64,000 bases of DNA from BOG-1155 sp050012495 (GCA_050012495.1 JBEKHB010000007.1:1-64000); one strand, 5' to 3'; shown: positions 8,966-17,484, numbered from the stretch's first letter. The notes: a model not told the origin generated them from the letters alone. A program made the numbers and translations.

Positions 8966-10183
8966 ATGAAAAAGAATCTAGTAACGGTATTATTGGGTGT
9001 CTGTGCAGTTTTATCTCTCGTAGCTTTGCCTTTCCTCGCAGGTCGCGTCCTGGCAGCCCCTGCCGAACCTGCACCAAAAACTGTGGATATTGGTATGCTT
9101 GCTGCACTGACTGGCTGGGGCTCAGCAGCGGAAGTGCCTATTTCTCAGGGAGCGGTAGTGGCGCAGGAGTACTTAAATCAGAAAGGTGGAATCAAAATTA
9201 AAGGGGTGCAATACAATATTAGGCTCCACATCGAGGATACGAAAGGCACTGCTGACGGCGCGGTAGCTGCGGCTACTAAGCTCGTCTATAGCGACAAGGT
9301 AAAGTTCGTTGTCGGAACGGTTGTGCCTAACGTGATGGAGGGAGCACAGACCGTGACTGAACCAGCTAAGGTACTTTTCGTTACCGCATACAACTCCGGC
9401 GTGCCTTCACAATATAGCCCGAAGACTCCATATACATTCGTGGGGCAGGCTGCCACTATAGAAGGAACTGCCATCTGTATGAAATATCTCAGGGAAGCCT
9501 ATCCAAAAGCAAAGAAACTTGCTTTTATCTTCCCAGACGATGGATCAATCCCTTATCTTGGCCCAGTACTCAAGCGACGTGCCGGGGAGGTTGGACTTAC
9601 TGTCGTGGGCGATCCCGTTAAGTGGCCCGACACCACAATTGATTTTACTGCGATAGTGGCCAGAGTTTTAGCTTCACAGCCGGATGCAATAGCCATGGTC
9701 AACGGTTGGCCACAGGCCCTCGGCAGCATGCTTAAGGCAGCCAGGGAGCAAGGCTTTACTGGCCCCATGTTCGCTCCGCATAACGCTGCTCCTGAAGTCG
9801 CACAATCTGCCGGCTTAGCAGCATCAAACGATTACTTTACGACAAGCATAACTCCGAATGACCCGGCTATGACGCCAATGATCAAGCAACTGGCGCCAAG
9901 GCTTCAAGCAAAATATGGAAATATCTCCTACTACCATTTCTGGGGATTCCAGGTTGTCGATGTTTGCAGACAAGGCATGGAAGCTGCCCAAAGCCTTGAT
10001 CCCACTGCCGTGAAGGCCGCGTTGGAGAAAATCGAAACCCTGCCAACCCTCTACGGAACCGCCCGGATGGGTGGATTGGAAACTTATGGGATTAAACATA
10101 CTGTATGCAACCCACTTCCCATCCAGGACCTACAGAAGGGTATATCGAAGCACGTTAAATGGGTGACATTCGTCAGCCCGTAA
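8966..10183 (+). CDS. livK: ABC importer substrate-binding protein, LivK-like
   Basis: This 405-residue periplasmic binding protein of the branched-chain-amino-acid/amide/aromatic class (type I fold) starts with a clear signal peptide: KK charge, hydrophobic core VTVLLGVCAVLSLVALPFLA, and a probable cleavage site after VLA near residue 30. The mature start KTVDIGMLAALTGWGS and LAFIFPDDGS fit the Peripla_BP_6 family. ATG 8966 follows AAAGGAGG. It starts 81 bp after the BKACE gene and heads a complete livKHMGF set. Such importers take up amino acids, amides, urea or aromatic acids, and the neighbourhood suggests a ketone- or amide-related ligand, but the ligand is not determinable. Confidence 0.9.
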   Translation: MKKNLVTVLLGVCAVLSLVALPFLAGRVLAAPAEPAPKTVDIGMLAALTGWGSAAEVPISQGAVVAQEYLNQKGGIKIKGVQYNIRLHIEDTKGTADGAVAAATKLVYSDKVKFVVGTVVPNVMEGAQTVTEPAKVLFVTAYNSGVPSQYSPKTPYTFVGQAATIEGTAICMKYLREAYPKAKKLAFIFPDDGSIPYLGPVLKRRAGEVGLTVVGDPVKWPDTTIDFTAIVARVLASQPDAIAMVNGWPQALGSMLKAAREQGFTGPMFAPHNAAPEVAQSAGLAASNDYFTTSITPNDPAMTPMIKQLAPRLQAKYGNISYYHFWGFQVVDVCRQGMEAAQSLDPTAVKAALEKIETLPTLYGTARMGGLETYGIKHTVCNPLPIQDLQKGISKHVKWVTFVSP

Positions 10184-10205
10184 GTCAGTTATCGTGTTGC
10201 GATGG

Positions 10206-10237
10206 CCAAGGTAGCAGTCGATACGCTGCTACCTTGG
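10206..10237 (+). promoter_or_regulatory. Perfect 12-bp hairpin between livK and livH
   Basis: CCAAGGTAGCAG and its exact complement CTGCTACCTTGG flank an 8-nt loop. No run of T follows, so this is not a standard intrinsic terminator. A stable hairpin between a binding-protein gene and its permease genes commonly protects the upstream mRNA 3' end or lowers downstream expression. That fits the need for more binding protein than permease. The role here is inference from position. Confidence 0.6.
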
Positions 10238-10279
10238 TGAATCCGTTTCATACGTAGCCGATACATCAGGAGAAGCACA

Positions 10280-11140
10280 GTGCAAATAGTGGTGACTGGT
10301 GCAGTGAACGCATTGGTGCTCTCATCAATGTACATATTGGTGGCTTTGGGCTTTGCCCTTTTGCTGAGCATTGCGGGTATCCTTAATTTTGCTCACGGCG
10401 CCATATACATGGTAGGTGGTTACATCTGCTATCAATTTGCTGTGGGATTTGGTCTAAATCTGTGGTTATCTTTGCTGGTCTCAGTGCTGATAGTCGGCCT
10501 ACTTGGACTGCTCCTGGAGAAATTTTGCTTCCGCGCTTTCTTTGGGGACATGGTCAATAGCATAATTATGTCGGTAGCCCTTATTATAATTCTGGAGACG
10601 ACGGTCAATGTGACAGTGGGAGTTTATATTAGGTCAATACCCCAGTTTGCATCAGGTATTATCAGGTCCGGAGCCATTTCTATAAGCGCAGAGAGAATAG
10701 TAACTCTCATCATCGGTGGTATCCTTCTGTTACTGTTCACTCTATTTATAAAAAAGGCTAAGATAGGTCTGGAGATGCTGGCTATATCGCAGGATCCCGT
10801 AGGAGCTGTTTTGCAGGGGATTAATATTCACAGCATTTGTGCCCTCGCCTTTTTTATGGGTTGTGGCTTGGCAGCGGTGGCAGGGTGCCTAATGGGCGCT
10901 GTATTCGGACTAAGCCCCTTCATGGGAGATTTCATATTGGTAAAAGCAATTCAACTGGTTATCCTGGGTGGGATAGGAAGCACATTCGGCATCCTGGTTG
11001 CGGGTTTGATCATCGGTTCCATAGATGCTACTTTGCCCCTGTTCGTCACCGGCGCTGTTACTGATGTGGTTGGTTTCGGTGTAATCGTTGTTCTCTTGTT
11101 GCTCAGACCTCAAGGATTGTTCGGTCGGCGTGAGCCATGA
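10280..11140 (+). CDS. livH: ABC importer permease, LivH-like
   Basis: This 286-residue inner-membrane permease has eight or more hydrophobic segments. Family landmarks are the N-terminal segment ending LLSIAGILNFAHGAIYMVGG, the cytoplasmic motif QDPVGAVLQGINI, and the C-terminal VILGGIGSTFGILVAGLIIG followed by LLLLRPQGLFGRR. The start is GTG 10280, preceded by CAGGAGAAG. It pairs with LivM to form the transmembrane channel of the importer whose binding protein is encoded upstream. The family call is secure; the substrate is unknown. Confidence 0.9.
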   Translation: MQIVVTGAVNALVLSSMYILVALGFALLLSIAGILNFAHGAIYMVGGYICYQFAVGFGLNLWLSLLVSVLIVGLLGLLLEKFCFRAFFGDMVNSIIMSVALIIILETTVNVTVGVYIRSIPQFASGIIRSGAISISAERIVTLIIGGILLLLFTLFIKKAKIGLEMLAISQDPVGAVLQGINIHSICALAFFMGCGLAAVAGCLMGAVFGLSPFMGDFILVKAIQLVILGGIGSTFGILVAGLIIGSIDATLPLFVTGAVTDVVGFGVIVVLLLLRPQGLFGRREP

Positions 11141-11147
11141 GGTCAAT

Positions 11148-12140
11148 ATGAATAAGGCCAACAGGAAATTTTCAATGTGGAAGGGGAAAATACCGACGAA
11201 AGCTGTTATCTACGTTGGCCTCATAATCATTTTATTCGTGCTACCCTTAGTTACTCGGTCACCTTACTACCTCCATATCCTTATCCTCACTTTCATCTAC
11301 ATAATTGCCACAAGTAGCCTGCGTACGATAGCTATTTCAGGTCAACTATCTCTGGGACATGCCGGTTTCATGAGTATCGGGGCTTACGTGTCAGCCGTAT
11401 TAGCAAAAGAGTTAGGCTGGACACCCTGGCTTACCATACCGCTGGGAGGATTAGCCACAGCGGCTGTTGCGGTTTTAATAGGTTATCCGTTCTCAAGACT
11501 GAGATCAATCTACTTTTCCATGGTGAGCCTTTTCTTCGGGGTAGCGATATTGGCTGTCAATGCAACACTCAGTGACTACACTGGCGGTGCTGTCGGCCTC
11601 ATAGCTATTCCACCTTTATTTGCTAGCTCTAAGTTGCCTTACTACTATTTTTGCTTTGTCTTGCTCTTGCTTAGTCTTCTGGCTTTGCGCAGGTTTGAAG
11701 TCTGCCGTATAGGCATGACTGTAAAGACTGTTGCTCAATCACATTGGGTGGCATCCAGTGTAGGCATAGATGAGTCCAACTACAGGGTTCTTGCCTTGGC
11801 TGTAGGATGTTTCTTTGTCGGTATCGCCGGCGCCGTCTACGCTCATTATAATTTAGTGCTGTCACCAAATGGCTTTAACCTACTCGCCAGTATCAACCTG
11901 GTAATATACATGTTCGTAGGTGGTATGGGAAGCTTTTTTGGGCCTCTTATCGGAACTGCGACCCTAATAATCATTCCTGAGCTTTTCCGTGGAATAAAGG
12001 AATTTGTTCCATACATTTATAGCGGCATAATGCTGATAGTGATCTTCCTCATGCCGCAGGGCATCGCTAGTCTGCTTGGCCAGGTTAAATTCTGGGTCGC
12101 AAACGTTCGTGAAAGGAAAACTGTGAGGCATGCTTCTTGA
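11148..12140 (+). CDS. livM: ABC importer permease, LivM-like
   Basis: This 330-residue polytopic membrane protein has ISGQLSLGHAGFMSIGAYVS, the LivM motif, plus NLVIYMFVGGMGSFFGPLIG and IFLMPQGIASLL near the end. ATG 11148 lies 7 bp after the livH stop, with GAGG overlapping that stop. An in-frame ATG-less extension to 11088 would overlap livH by about 50 bp and is not preferred. The 3' end overlaps livG by 11 bp, showing translational coupling. Confidence 0.88.
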   Translation: MNKANRKFSMWKGKIPTKAVIYVGLIIILFVLPLVTRSPYYLHILILTFIYIIATSSLRTIAISGQLSLGHAGFMSIGAYVSAVLAKELGWTPWLTIPLGGLATAAVAVLIGYPFSRLRSIYFSMVSLFFGVAILAVNATLSDYTGGAVGLIAIPPLFASSKLPYYYFCFVLLLLSLLALRRFEVCRIGMTVKTVAQSHWVASSVGIDESNYRVLALAVGCFFVGIAGAVYAHYNLVLSPNGFNLLASINLVIYMFVGGMGSFFGPLIGTATLIIIPELFRGIKEFVPYIYSGIMLIVIFLMPQGIASLLGQVKFWVANVRERKTVRHAS

Positions 12141-12891
12141 AGTCAGTGGACTGACCAAGTTTTTTGGCGGCGTCGGTGCTGTGTGGGATTTTGACCTGCA
12201 CGTCAACGAAGGGGAGATAGCGGGCTTAATTGGTCCCAATGGCGCCGGCAAAACTACTCTGTTCAATCTCATATCCGGGTATGTGCGTCCCAACAAGGGA
12301 AGGATAATGTTTGACGGTAATGATATCACGGGTAAGAAACCACATTCCATTGCCAAAATAGGTCTAGGTCGTACTTTTCAGTTGACCCCTCTTCTTTCCG
12401 AATTTACTGTCTTGCAAAACGTGGTAGCATCATTTTATCTGCATCCGAGGTTAAGCTTGTGGGCTGCTTATTTCAATACTGGAACCTATCGCCGGAATGA
12501 AAGATATATCCTGGACCAGTCCATAGAAATCCTGCACCTCGTAGGACTAGAGAAGGTAAGGGATGAGTTTGCGAAGAATCTACCTCAAGGGTATCAAAAG
12601 ATGCTTTGCATGGCTCGAGCCTTAGCCATTAAGCCCAAATTACTATTACTCGATGAACCGGCAGGGGGAATGAACCCGGATGAAATAGATTTTACCATGG
12701 CAACTATCAAGAAAATACGGCAGCAGGGGATAACTATCCTCCTGGTCGAGCACAACATGCAGGTCCTGGATATATGTGAGAGTGTCAGAGTTATGAACTT
12801 TGGAAAGAAAATTGCTGAAGGCTCAGTTGAAGAAGTGAGGCAGAATAAGGAAGTAATCAAAGCCTACTTCGGGAGTGAACATGTTGCTTAG
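12130..12891 (+). CDS. livG: ABC importer ATPase, LivG-like
   Basis: The 253-residue ATPase has Walker A GPNGAGKTT, Walker B LLLLDEPAGGMNP, the switch histidine in LLVEHNM, and the C-terminal AYFGSEHVA typical of LivG. The signature loop reads NLPQGYQKMLCMARAL, that is LPQGY where most LivG proteins have LSYGQ or LPYGD. The G is retained, but the usual residue after it is replaced by Tyr. ATG 12130 is preceded by GTGAGG and lies inside the end of livM. The divergent signature loop is worth noting but does not by itself imply loss of activity. Confidence 0.9.
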   Translation: MLLEVSGLTKFFGGVGAVWDFDLHVNEGEIAGLIGPNGAGKTTLFNLISGYVRPNKGRIMFDGNDITGKKPHSIAKIGLGRTFQLTPLLSEFTVLQNVVASFYLHPRLSLWAAYFNTGTYRRNERYILDQSIEILHLVGLEKVRDEFAKNLPQGYQKMLCMARALAIKPKLLLLDEPAGGMNPDEIDFTMATIKKIRQQGITILLVEHNMQVLDICESVRVMNFGKKIAEGSVEEVRQNKEVIKAYFGSEHVA

Positions 12892-13588
12892 GGTGCAGAA
12901 CATCACGGTGCACTACAAAAGAGCCATAGCATTGGATAATGTCTCGCTGGATATTGCCGCGGGCACCATAGCGACCATTATCGGTGCTAATGGGGCAGGT
13001 AAAAGCACTCTTTTGAGTGCTTTGTCAGGGTTGGTGCAATTGACCTCGGGCGAGATATGGTTTGACAACAAGAGGATAGACAGGATAGCAGCTTATGATA
13101 TTGTGAAACTTGGTCTGGTTTTAGTTCCTGAAGGTCGAAGACTTTTCCCTTATCTCACTGTCATGGAAAATCTTAGACTTGGGGCCTGCCTGCGAAAAGA
13201 CAAAAAAGGCATAAACGCGGATATTGAGAAAGTCTCTTCCTATTTTCCAAGATTAAAAGAGAGATTTAGCCAGAAAGCCGGGAGTATGAGCGGAGGTGAA
13301 CAACAGATGCTGGCCATTGCCCGGGGCCTTATGGCGAAACCAAGGATGCTTATGCTTGACGAACCCTCATTGGGACTCTCTCCCCTTGTTGTCGATGAGG
13401 TGGGTTCGATAATAAAAAATATTCATGAAAGTGGGGTCACTGTTCTCTTAGTGGAACAAAATGTGTCTTTAGCCTTAAGGGTTGCAGCAAGCGGTTACGT
13501 AATGAGAGTGGGGAGAGTCATCTTAACAGGTACGGTTCAAGAGCTGAAGGGTAATGAGGTTTTAAACCAGGCTTACCTTGGGGGGTGA
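12881..13588 (+). CDS. livF: ABC importer ATPase, LivF-like
   Basis: The 235-residue second ATPase of the importer has Walker A GANGAGKST, Q-loop region LVLVPEGRRLFPYLTVMENL, signature MSGGEQQMLAIARGL, Walker B LMLDEPSLGLSP and switch VEQNV. All canonical motifs are present. ATG 12881 is six bases after GGGAG, and an upstream GTG at 12875 overlaps that site. It overlaps the end of livG by 11 bp. It ends the importer set; 202 bp separate it from the acetoacetyl-CoA synthetase. Confidence 0.9.
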   Translation: MLLRVQNITVHYKRAIALDNVSLDIAAGTIATIIGANGAGKSTLLSALSGLVQLTSGEIWFDNKRIDRIAAYDIVKLGLVLVPEGRRLFPYLTVMENLRLGACLRKDKKGINADIEKVSSYFPRLKERFSQKAGSMSGGEQQMLAIARGLMAKPRMLMLDEPSLGLSPLVVDEVGSIIKNIHESGVTVLLVEQNVSLALRVAASGYVMRVGRVILTGTVQELKGNEVLNQAYLGG

Positions 13589-13615
13589 AAATTTGTAAGG
13601 AGAAATACCCGTCTA

Positions 13616-13738
13616 ATGAATAATGATGTTCACCTGAGACCAGGGGAACAGCGCCAAAAAACGAGGGAGGTCAGCACCGGGGCGATGAAGCAGGCGTGCA
13701 GAACGAGGCGAACAGTTCGTAAATGGCTGATCATGTGA
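13616..13738 (+). CDS. Small ORF of 40 residues, possible transposase N-terminal fragment
   Basis: ATG 13616 lies downstream of TAAGGAGAAATA and the frame ends at TGA 13736-13738. The peptide includes QRQKTREVSTGAMKQACRT then RRTVRKWLIM. This is loosely like the helix-turn-helix start of IS3/IS481-type transposase OrfA proteins, where an A-C-x-x-x-x-V-S-R-x-T-x-x-K-W pattern is usual. It may be a tiny remnant or a chance frame between livF and the acetoacetyl-CoA synthetase. Confidence 0.25.
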   Translation: MNNDVHLRPGEQRQKTREVSTGAMKQACRTRRTVRKWLIM

Positions 13739-13790
13739 GGCGCAAGAGAGAAATAGGCGCTTCATGACCACGTTTATGGGGAGGAGTGTA

Positions 13791-15743
13791 ATGAAGAGCC
13801 CACTTTGGAGTCCGTCCGCAGAGAGAATCAAGAATTCAAACATGACAAGATTTACGGAATTTGTCAACAGACGGTACAACAGGCAATTTACCGGTTATTT
13901 CGATCTCTATGATTGGTCGGTAGCTAATATTGCAGATTTCTGGGCAATCCTCTGGGATTTCCTGGATATCAAAGCCTCGAAGAAGTACGAAAAAGTGGTG
14001 GATGATTTGAACAAGTTTCCCGGCGCGCGGTGGTTTGTGGGCGCGGAGCTGAATTTTGCCGAGAACCTGCTCAGGTACAGGGATGAAAGGACAGCCTTTG
14101 TTTTCAAGTGTGAAGCCAAACCGCCGGTGAGCATCACCTATGAAGAGCTCTACAACACGGTTGCCCGCCTGGCCGGCTCCCTGCGGGCGGAGGGGGTGAC
14201 CAGGAAAGACCGCGTTGCGGCGTACATGCCGAATATGACCGAGACGGCGATTGCCATGCTGGCTGCCACAAGTATCGGCGCCGCCTGGGCGTCCTGCGGC
14301 TCTGAGCTGGGGATACAGGCGGTGATTGACCGCTTCAGTCAGATCGCCCCCAAGGTTCTCTTTGCGGTTGACGGGTATCTTTATAAGAACAAGCCGTTCC
14401 CCATGCTCGCTGCTGCTAAAGCGGTCGTGGACGCGGTTCCCTCGATAGAAAAAGTCGTGATCGTCCCTTACGTAAGCGAAGACCCCGACATGAGAGGCAT
14501 ACGCAATGCCGTGCGCTACCGGGATTTCCTCTGCGAAGAGGAAAAGATCATCTTCGAGCAGGTGCCTGCCGACCATCCCGTCTACATCATGTTCTCTTCG
14601 GGCACGACAGGCAAGCCCAAGTGCATGGTCCAGAGTGTCGGCGGGATACTGGTCAACCAGCTCAAGGAGCTTGTCCTCCATTCCGACCTGAAGAGGGAGG
14701 ATACGATCACGTACATGACCGCACCGAGCTGGATGATGTGGAACTGGCTGGTAGCCGGCCTCGGCGTCGGCGCCAAGATCGTCCTCTTCGACGGCAACCC
14801 AGGCTATCCGGATCTGGGAACCATGTGGAAACTGATAGACGAGGAAGGAATAAGCTTTTTCGGAACAAGCGCTACGTACATCAACCTGTTGAAAGGCCAG
14901 GGCTTCAAGCCGAAAGACCTCTTCCGGCTGGACTCGCTGAAAACAATAGGTCAGACCGGTTCTGCCCTATCCGCGGAAGGGTTTGAATACGTCTACCAGT
15001 CCATCAAGGCGGATGTTCATTTCAATTCCCTTGCCGGAGGCACGGATATTAACGGCTGTTTTGCTATCGGGTCGCCGACGCTTCCGGTCTATGCCGGACA
15101 ACTGCAAGCCCCGGGACTCGCCATGAAGGTGAAGGCTTATGACGATAACGGCAATCCCGTTTACGATAAGCAAGGAGAGCTTGTCTGCGAGGTCCCTGCC
15201 CCTTCCATGCCGCTCTATTTCTGGAACGATCCCAACCACACAAAGTACAAAGATGCCTACTTCGGGGTGTACCAGGACGTGTGGCGGCACGGCGACTATG
15301 TGGAGTTCTATAGCGATACGAGAGGGGTGTCCTTTTTCGGCAGATCGGATGCCATACTGAAACCGTCGGGGGTCCGCATCGGCACCGCCGAGATTTACAA
15401 TATCGTGGAAGCATTTGATGAGGTGGCTGACAGCGTGGCTATAGGACAGTACCGGGAAGGCGACCAGCGGGTGCTGCTCTTTGTGAAGCTTGCTCCCGGG
15501 AGAACCCTGAGCGATGAGCTGAAGATAAGGATAAAGAACGCGCTCAGGGACAAGGCGTCACCGCGCCATGTGCCGGCCCTGATCTTAGAGGTGCCCGATA
15601 TACCCTATACCTTCAGTTCAAAGAAGGTGGAGAGCGCCGTCGCGAATATCGTAAACGGCAGACCGGTCACGAACAGAGATGCCCTGGTCAACCCCGAATC
15701 GCTCGATTATTTTGAAAAGATGTTGTCTGTGGTGCAGAGGTGA
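13791..15743 (+). CDS. aacS: Acetoacetyl-CoA synthetase
   Basis: This 650-residue AMP-forming ligase matches the usual length of acetoacetate:CoA ligase (about 650). The N-terminal ACAS domain has YDWSVANIADFWAILWDF. The P-loop is YIMFSSGTTGKPKCMVQSVG. The family-diagnostic block after it includes APSWMMWNWLVAGL, SLAGGTDINGCFAIGSPTLP and VYAGQLQAPGLAMKV. The hinge and C-terminal domain follow with FFGRSDAILKPSGVRIGTAEIY and the late lysine in YTFSSKKVESAV. ATG 13791 follows GGGGAGGAG; an in-frame ATG at 13764 precedes that site. It converts acetoacetate, CoA and ATP to acetoacetyl-CoA, the expected next step after a ketone carboxylase or BKACE, and so ties the cluster together. Confidence 0.9.
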   Translation: MKSPLWSPSAERIKNSNMTRFTEFVNRRYNRQFTGYFDLYDWSVANIADFWAILWDFLDIKASKKYEKVVDDLNKFPGARWFVGAELNFAENLLRYRDERTAFVFKCEAKPPVSITYEELYNTVARLAGSLRAEGVTRKDRVAAYMPNMTETAIAMLAATSIGAAWASCGSELGIQAVIDRFSQIAPKVLFAVDGYLYKNKPFPMLAAAKAVVDAVPSIEKVVIVPYVSEDPDMRGIRNAVRYRDFLCEEEKIIFEQVPADHPVYIMFSSGTTGKPKCMVQSVGGILVNQLKELVLHSDLKREDTITYMTAPSWMMWNWLVAGLGVGAKIVLFDGNPGYPDLGTMWKLIDEEGISFFGTSATYINLLKGQGFKPKDLFRLDSLKTIGQTGSALSAEGFEYVYQSIKADVHFNSLAGGTDINGCFAIGSPTLPVYAGQLQAPGLAMKVKAYDDNGNPVYDKQGELVCEVPAPSMPLYFWNDPNHTKYKDAYFGVYQDVWRHGDYVEFYSDTRGVSFFGRSDAILKPSGVRIGTAEIYNIVEAFDEVADSVAIGQYREGDQRVLLFVKLAPGRTLSDELKIRIKNALRDKASPRHVPALILEVPDIPYTFSSKKVESAVANIVNGRPVTNRDALVNPESLDYFEKMLSVVQR

Positions 15744-15754
15744 GATCGGTGTGA

Positions 15755-15775
15755 CTGATCTTTAACACTTGCCAA
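15755..15775 (+). repeat. boxA-like 21-bp repeat, copy 1 (upstream of amidase)
   Basis: A 21-bp segment containing TGATCTTTAACA and TTGCCAA recurs at 17464-17484 with one mismatch (C/G in the middle). TGATCTTTAACA differs from the E. coli rRNA boxA element TGCTCTTTAACA at one of twelve positions. This copy lies 80 bp before the amidase start. It could be an RNA element in the amidase leader bound by NusB/NusE, or simply a duplicated leader. No rRNA gene is nearby. Confidence 0.55.
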
Positions 15776-15844
15776 ATGTCCCGACCTTCTCACCAGTTGT
15801 AGATATTAAACCGCTCTTGTAAAATACAAAAAGGCGGAGGGATA

Positions 15845-17434
15845 ATGAAACAGGATGAGAAGGGAACGGACCGGAGAACGGTTCTGAAGAACACCTTAGG
15901 GGCCGCGGCCGGGCTCGCGGCCGCAGCTTCCGTAGTGGGCGGCCATGCGTGGGGAGAAACGGCTCAGTCCGGCGACGGCAACCTGGCTGATCTTCCCCTC
16001 TACAGATTGTCCGCGATGATCCGAAACAAGGAGATCACCTCGAAACAGCTTGTGGAGCTGTACCTTCAACGGATTGAGCGGTTCGACGGGAGGAACGGCA
16101 TCAACTCGTATATCACGGTGGCAGCAGAAAGTGCCCTCAGAGACGCGGAAGAACTCGATAGATTGGCTGAACAGGGAGACTTCAAGGGCATCCTGCACGG
16201 ATTGCCGGTAGCCGTCAAAGACAATCTTGATACCAAAAACGTGCGCACCACGGGCGGGTCAAGTATCCTCGCCCATTGGATACCGCCTGCAGACGCGTCG
16301 GTGGTGGGAAAATTGAAGGCGGCAGGCGCGATTGTGATCGGAAAGACAAATATGCATGAGCTTGCCTTCGGCATTACCACCAATAACCCTCATTACGGGC
16401 CAACGAGAAACCCCTACGATAAGAGCAGAATACCCGGCGGCTCCAGCGGGGGGTCGGCTGCAGCGGCAGCCGCGGCTTTCTGTGCCGGTGCGCTAGGTAC
16501 CGACACCGGGGGGTCTGTGAGAATTCCAGCGGCCCTCTGCGGGGTAGTGGGTCTTAAGCCAACGCTTGGCAGGGTTGGAAGAGGGGGTATGATGGGCCTG
16601 TCCTTTACGAGAGATGTGATCGGCCCAATAACCAGAACGGTAAGAGACTCAGCCGTGATTCTGGAAGTCATCGGAGGAACGGACCCGAGAGATGCGGGGA
16701 GCTCCGATAATCCTGTACCTAAATACTCTTCCCTGCTCGCCGAGGGGATAAAAGGAAAAAGATTCGGCGTACCCAGGAAATATTTCTACGAAGGGATACA
16801 TCCGGATACCCAAGCCGTCATCGAAGGGGCAATCAAGCAGATAGTGCGGTTGGGCGGCACTGTGAAGGAAGTCGAAGTCAAGCATATGGACCTGGCTACA
16901 CCGTGCGGCTTCAACATCGTGCTGTCCGAATCGGTCTATCTTGTCGAAGACCACTTAAAGTCCTTCGATCCCCAGGCCACCATCGACAAGTACCTGACGA
17001 AGTTCGGGCCTGACGTGAAAGGTGCACTCGGCGGCCAGAAAGGGACACCCGATGCAAAGCCGATCCCCGGATACCTTTACGTCAAAGCGTTACGGGAGGA
17101 CCGCATCAAAATGATTGCCGGATTCGAAGAGGCAATGTCCGGCCTCGACGCCTTGCTGCTCCCGACAACACCTTTTCCCGCGGCCTCAATAGGAGATGAC
17201 ATGGAGACTGAGCTCAACGGGCAGAAGGTCGACACGTTCCTCACCTTTATAAGGGATTGTGACCCGGTCAGCGTTGTCGGGTATCCGGCAATCTCTGTGC
17301 CCGCCGGCTACAGCAAAGCAGGTCTGCCTATCGGCCTGCAGATTGTGGCGCGTCCATGGGAAGAAGTCAGCCTGCTGTGCATGGCTTATGCATTCGAGAA
17401 GGCCACGAATGTGAGGGTCCCGCCGAAACTTTAA
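15845..17434 (+). CDS. Amidase-signature amidase with Tat signal
   Basis: This 529-residue protein starts with a twin-arginine-type signal: TDRRTVLKNTLG followed by an Ala/Gly-rich hydrophobic stretch to about residue 36. The amidase-signature triad is intact: Lys125 in LPVAVKDNLDT, cis-Ser200 in PGGSSGGSAAA, and nucleophile Ser224 in TDTGGSVRIPAALCGVVGLK. ATG 15845 follows GGCGGAGGGAT. Predicted periplasmic location plus the adjacent importer suggests that it releases a carboxylic acid or amine from an extracellular amide before uptake; this is inference. It could equally be a general peptide- or aryl-amide hydrolase. A 21-bp boxA-like repeat lies on both sides of the gene. Confidence 0.88.
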   Translation: MKQDEKGTDRRTVLKNTLGAAAGLAAAASVVGGHAWGETAQSGDGNLADLPLYRLSAMIRNKEITSKQLVELYLQRIERFDGRNGINSYITVAAESALRDAEELDRLAEQGDFKGILHGLPVAVKDNLDTKNVRTTGGSSILAHWIPPADASVVGKLKAAGAIVIGKTNMHELAFGITTNNPHYGPTRNPYDKSRIPGGSSGGSAAAAAAAFCAGALGTDTGGSVRIPAALCGVVGLKPTLGRVGRGGMMGLSFTRDVIGPITRTVRDSAVILEVIGGTDPRDAGSSDNPVPKYSSLLAEGIKGKRFGVPRKYFYEGIHPDTQAVIEGAIKQIVRLGGTVKEVEVKHMDLATPCGFNIVLSESVYLVEDHLKSFDPQATIDKYLTKFGPDVKGALGGQKGTPDAKPIPGYLYVKALREDRIKMIAGFEEAMSGLDALLLPTTPFPAASIGDDMETELNGQKVDTFLTFIRDCDPVSVVGYPAISVPAGYSKAGLPIGLQIVARPWEEVSLLCMAYAFEKATNVRVPPKL

Positions 17435-17463
17435 TCGTTCAGTGCCTGGGTCAATGGCCCAAG

Positions 17464-17484
17464 CTGATCTTTAACAGTTGCCAA
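17464..17484 (+). repeat. boxA-like 21-bp repeat, copy 2 (downstream of amidase)
   Basis: This second copy has 20 of 21 bases identical to the segment at 15755-15775, again TGATCTTTAACA then TTGCCAA. The 50 bp that follow are also loosely alike (TTGTAAA, then a GGG-rich purine stretch). The copy may therefore be a relic leader of a lost gene, or the scar of a duplication that included the amidase leader. Confidence 0.5.

Noticed and set aside
13836..14681. A 281-codon minus-strand frame, and similar long antisense frames at 43775-44563, 46932-47717 and 57214-57942.
   Set aside because: They mirror high-GC coding sequence of aacS, fliF, fliI and flhB, lack ribosome sites and show no recognisable motifs.
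15757..15768. The boxA-like sequences as part of an rRNA leader.
   Set aside because: No rRNA or tRNA sequence lies within several kilobases; the surrounding genes are acetoacetyl-CoA synthetase and amidase.
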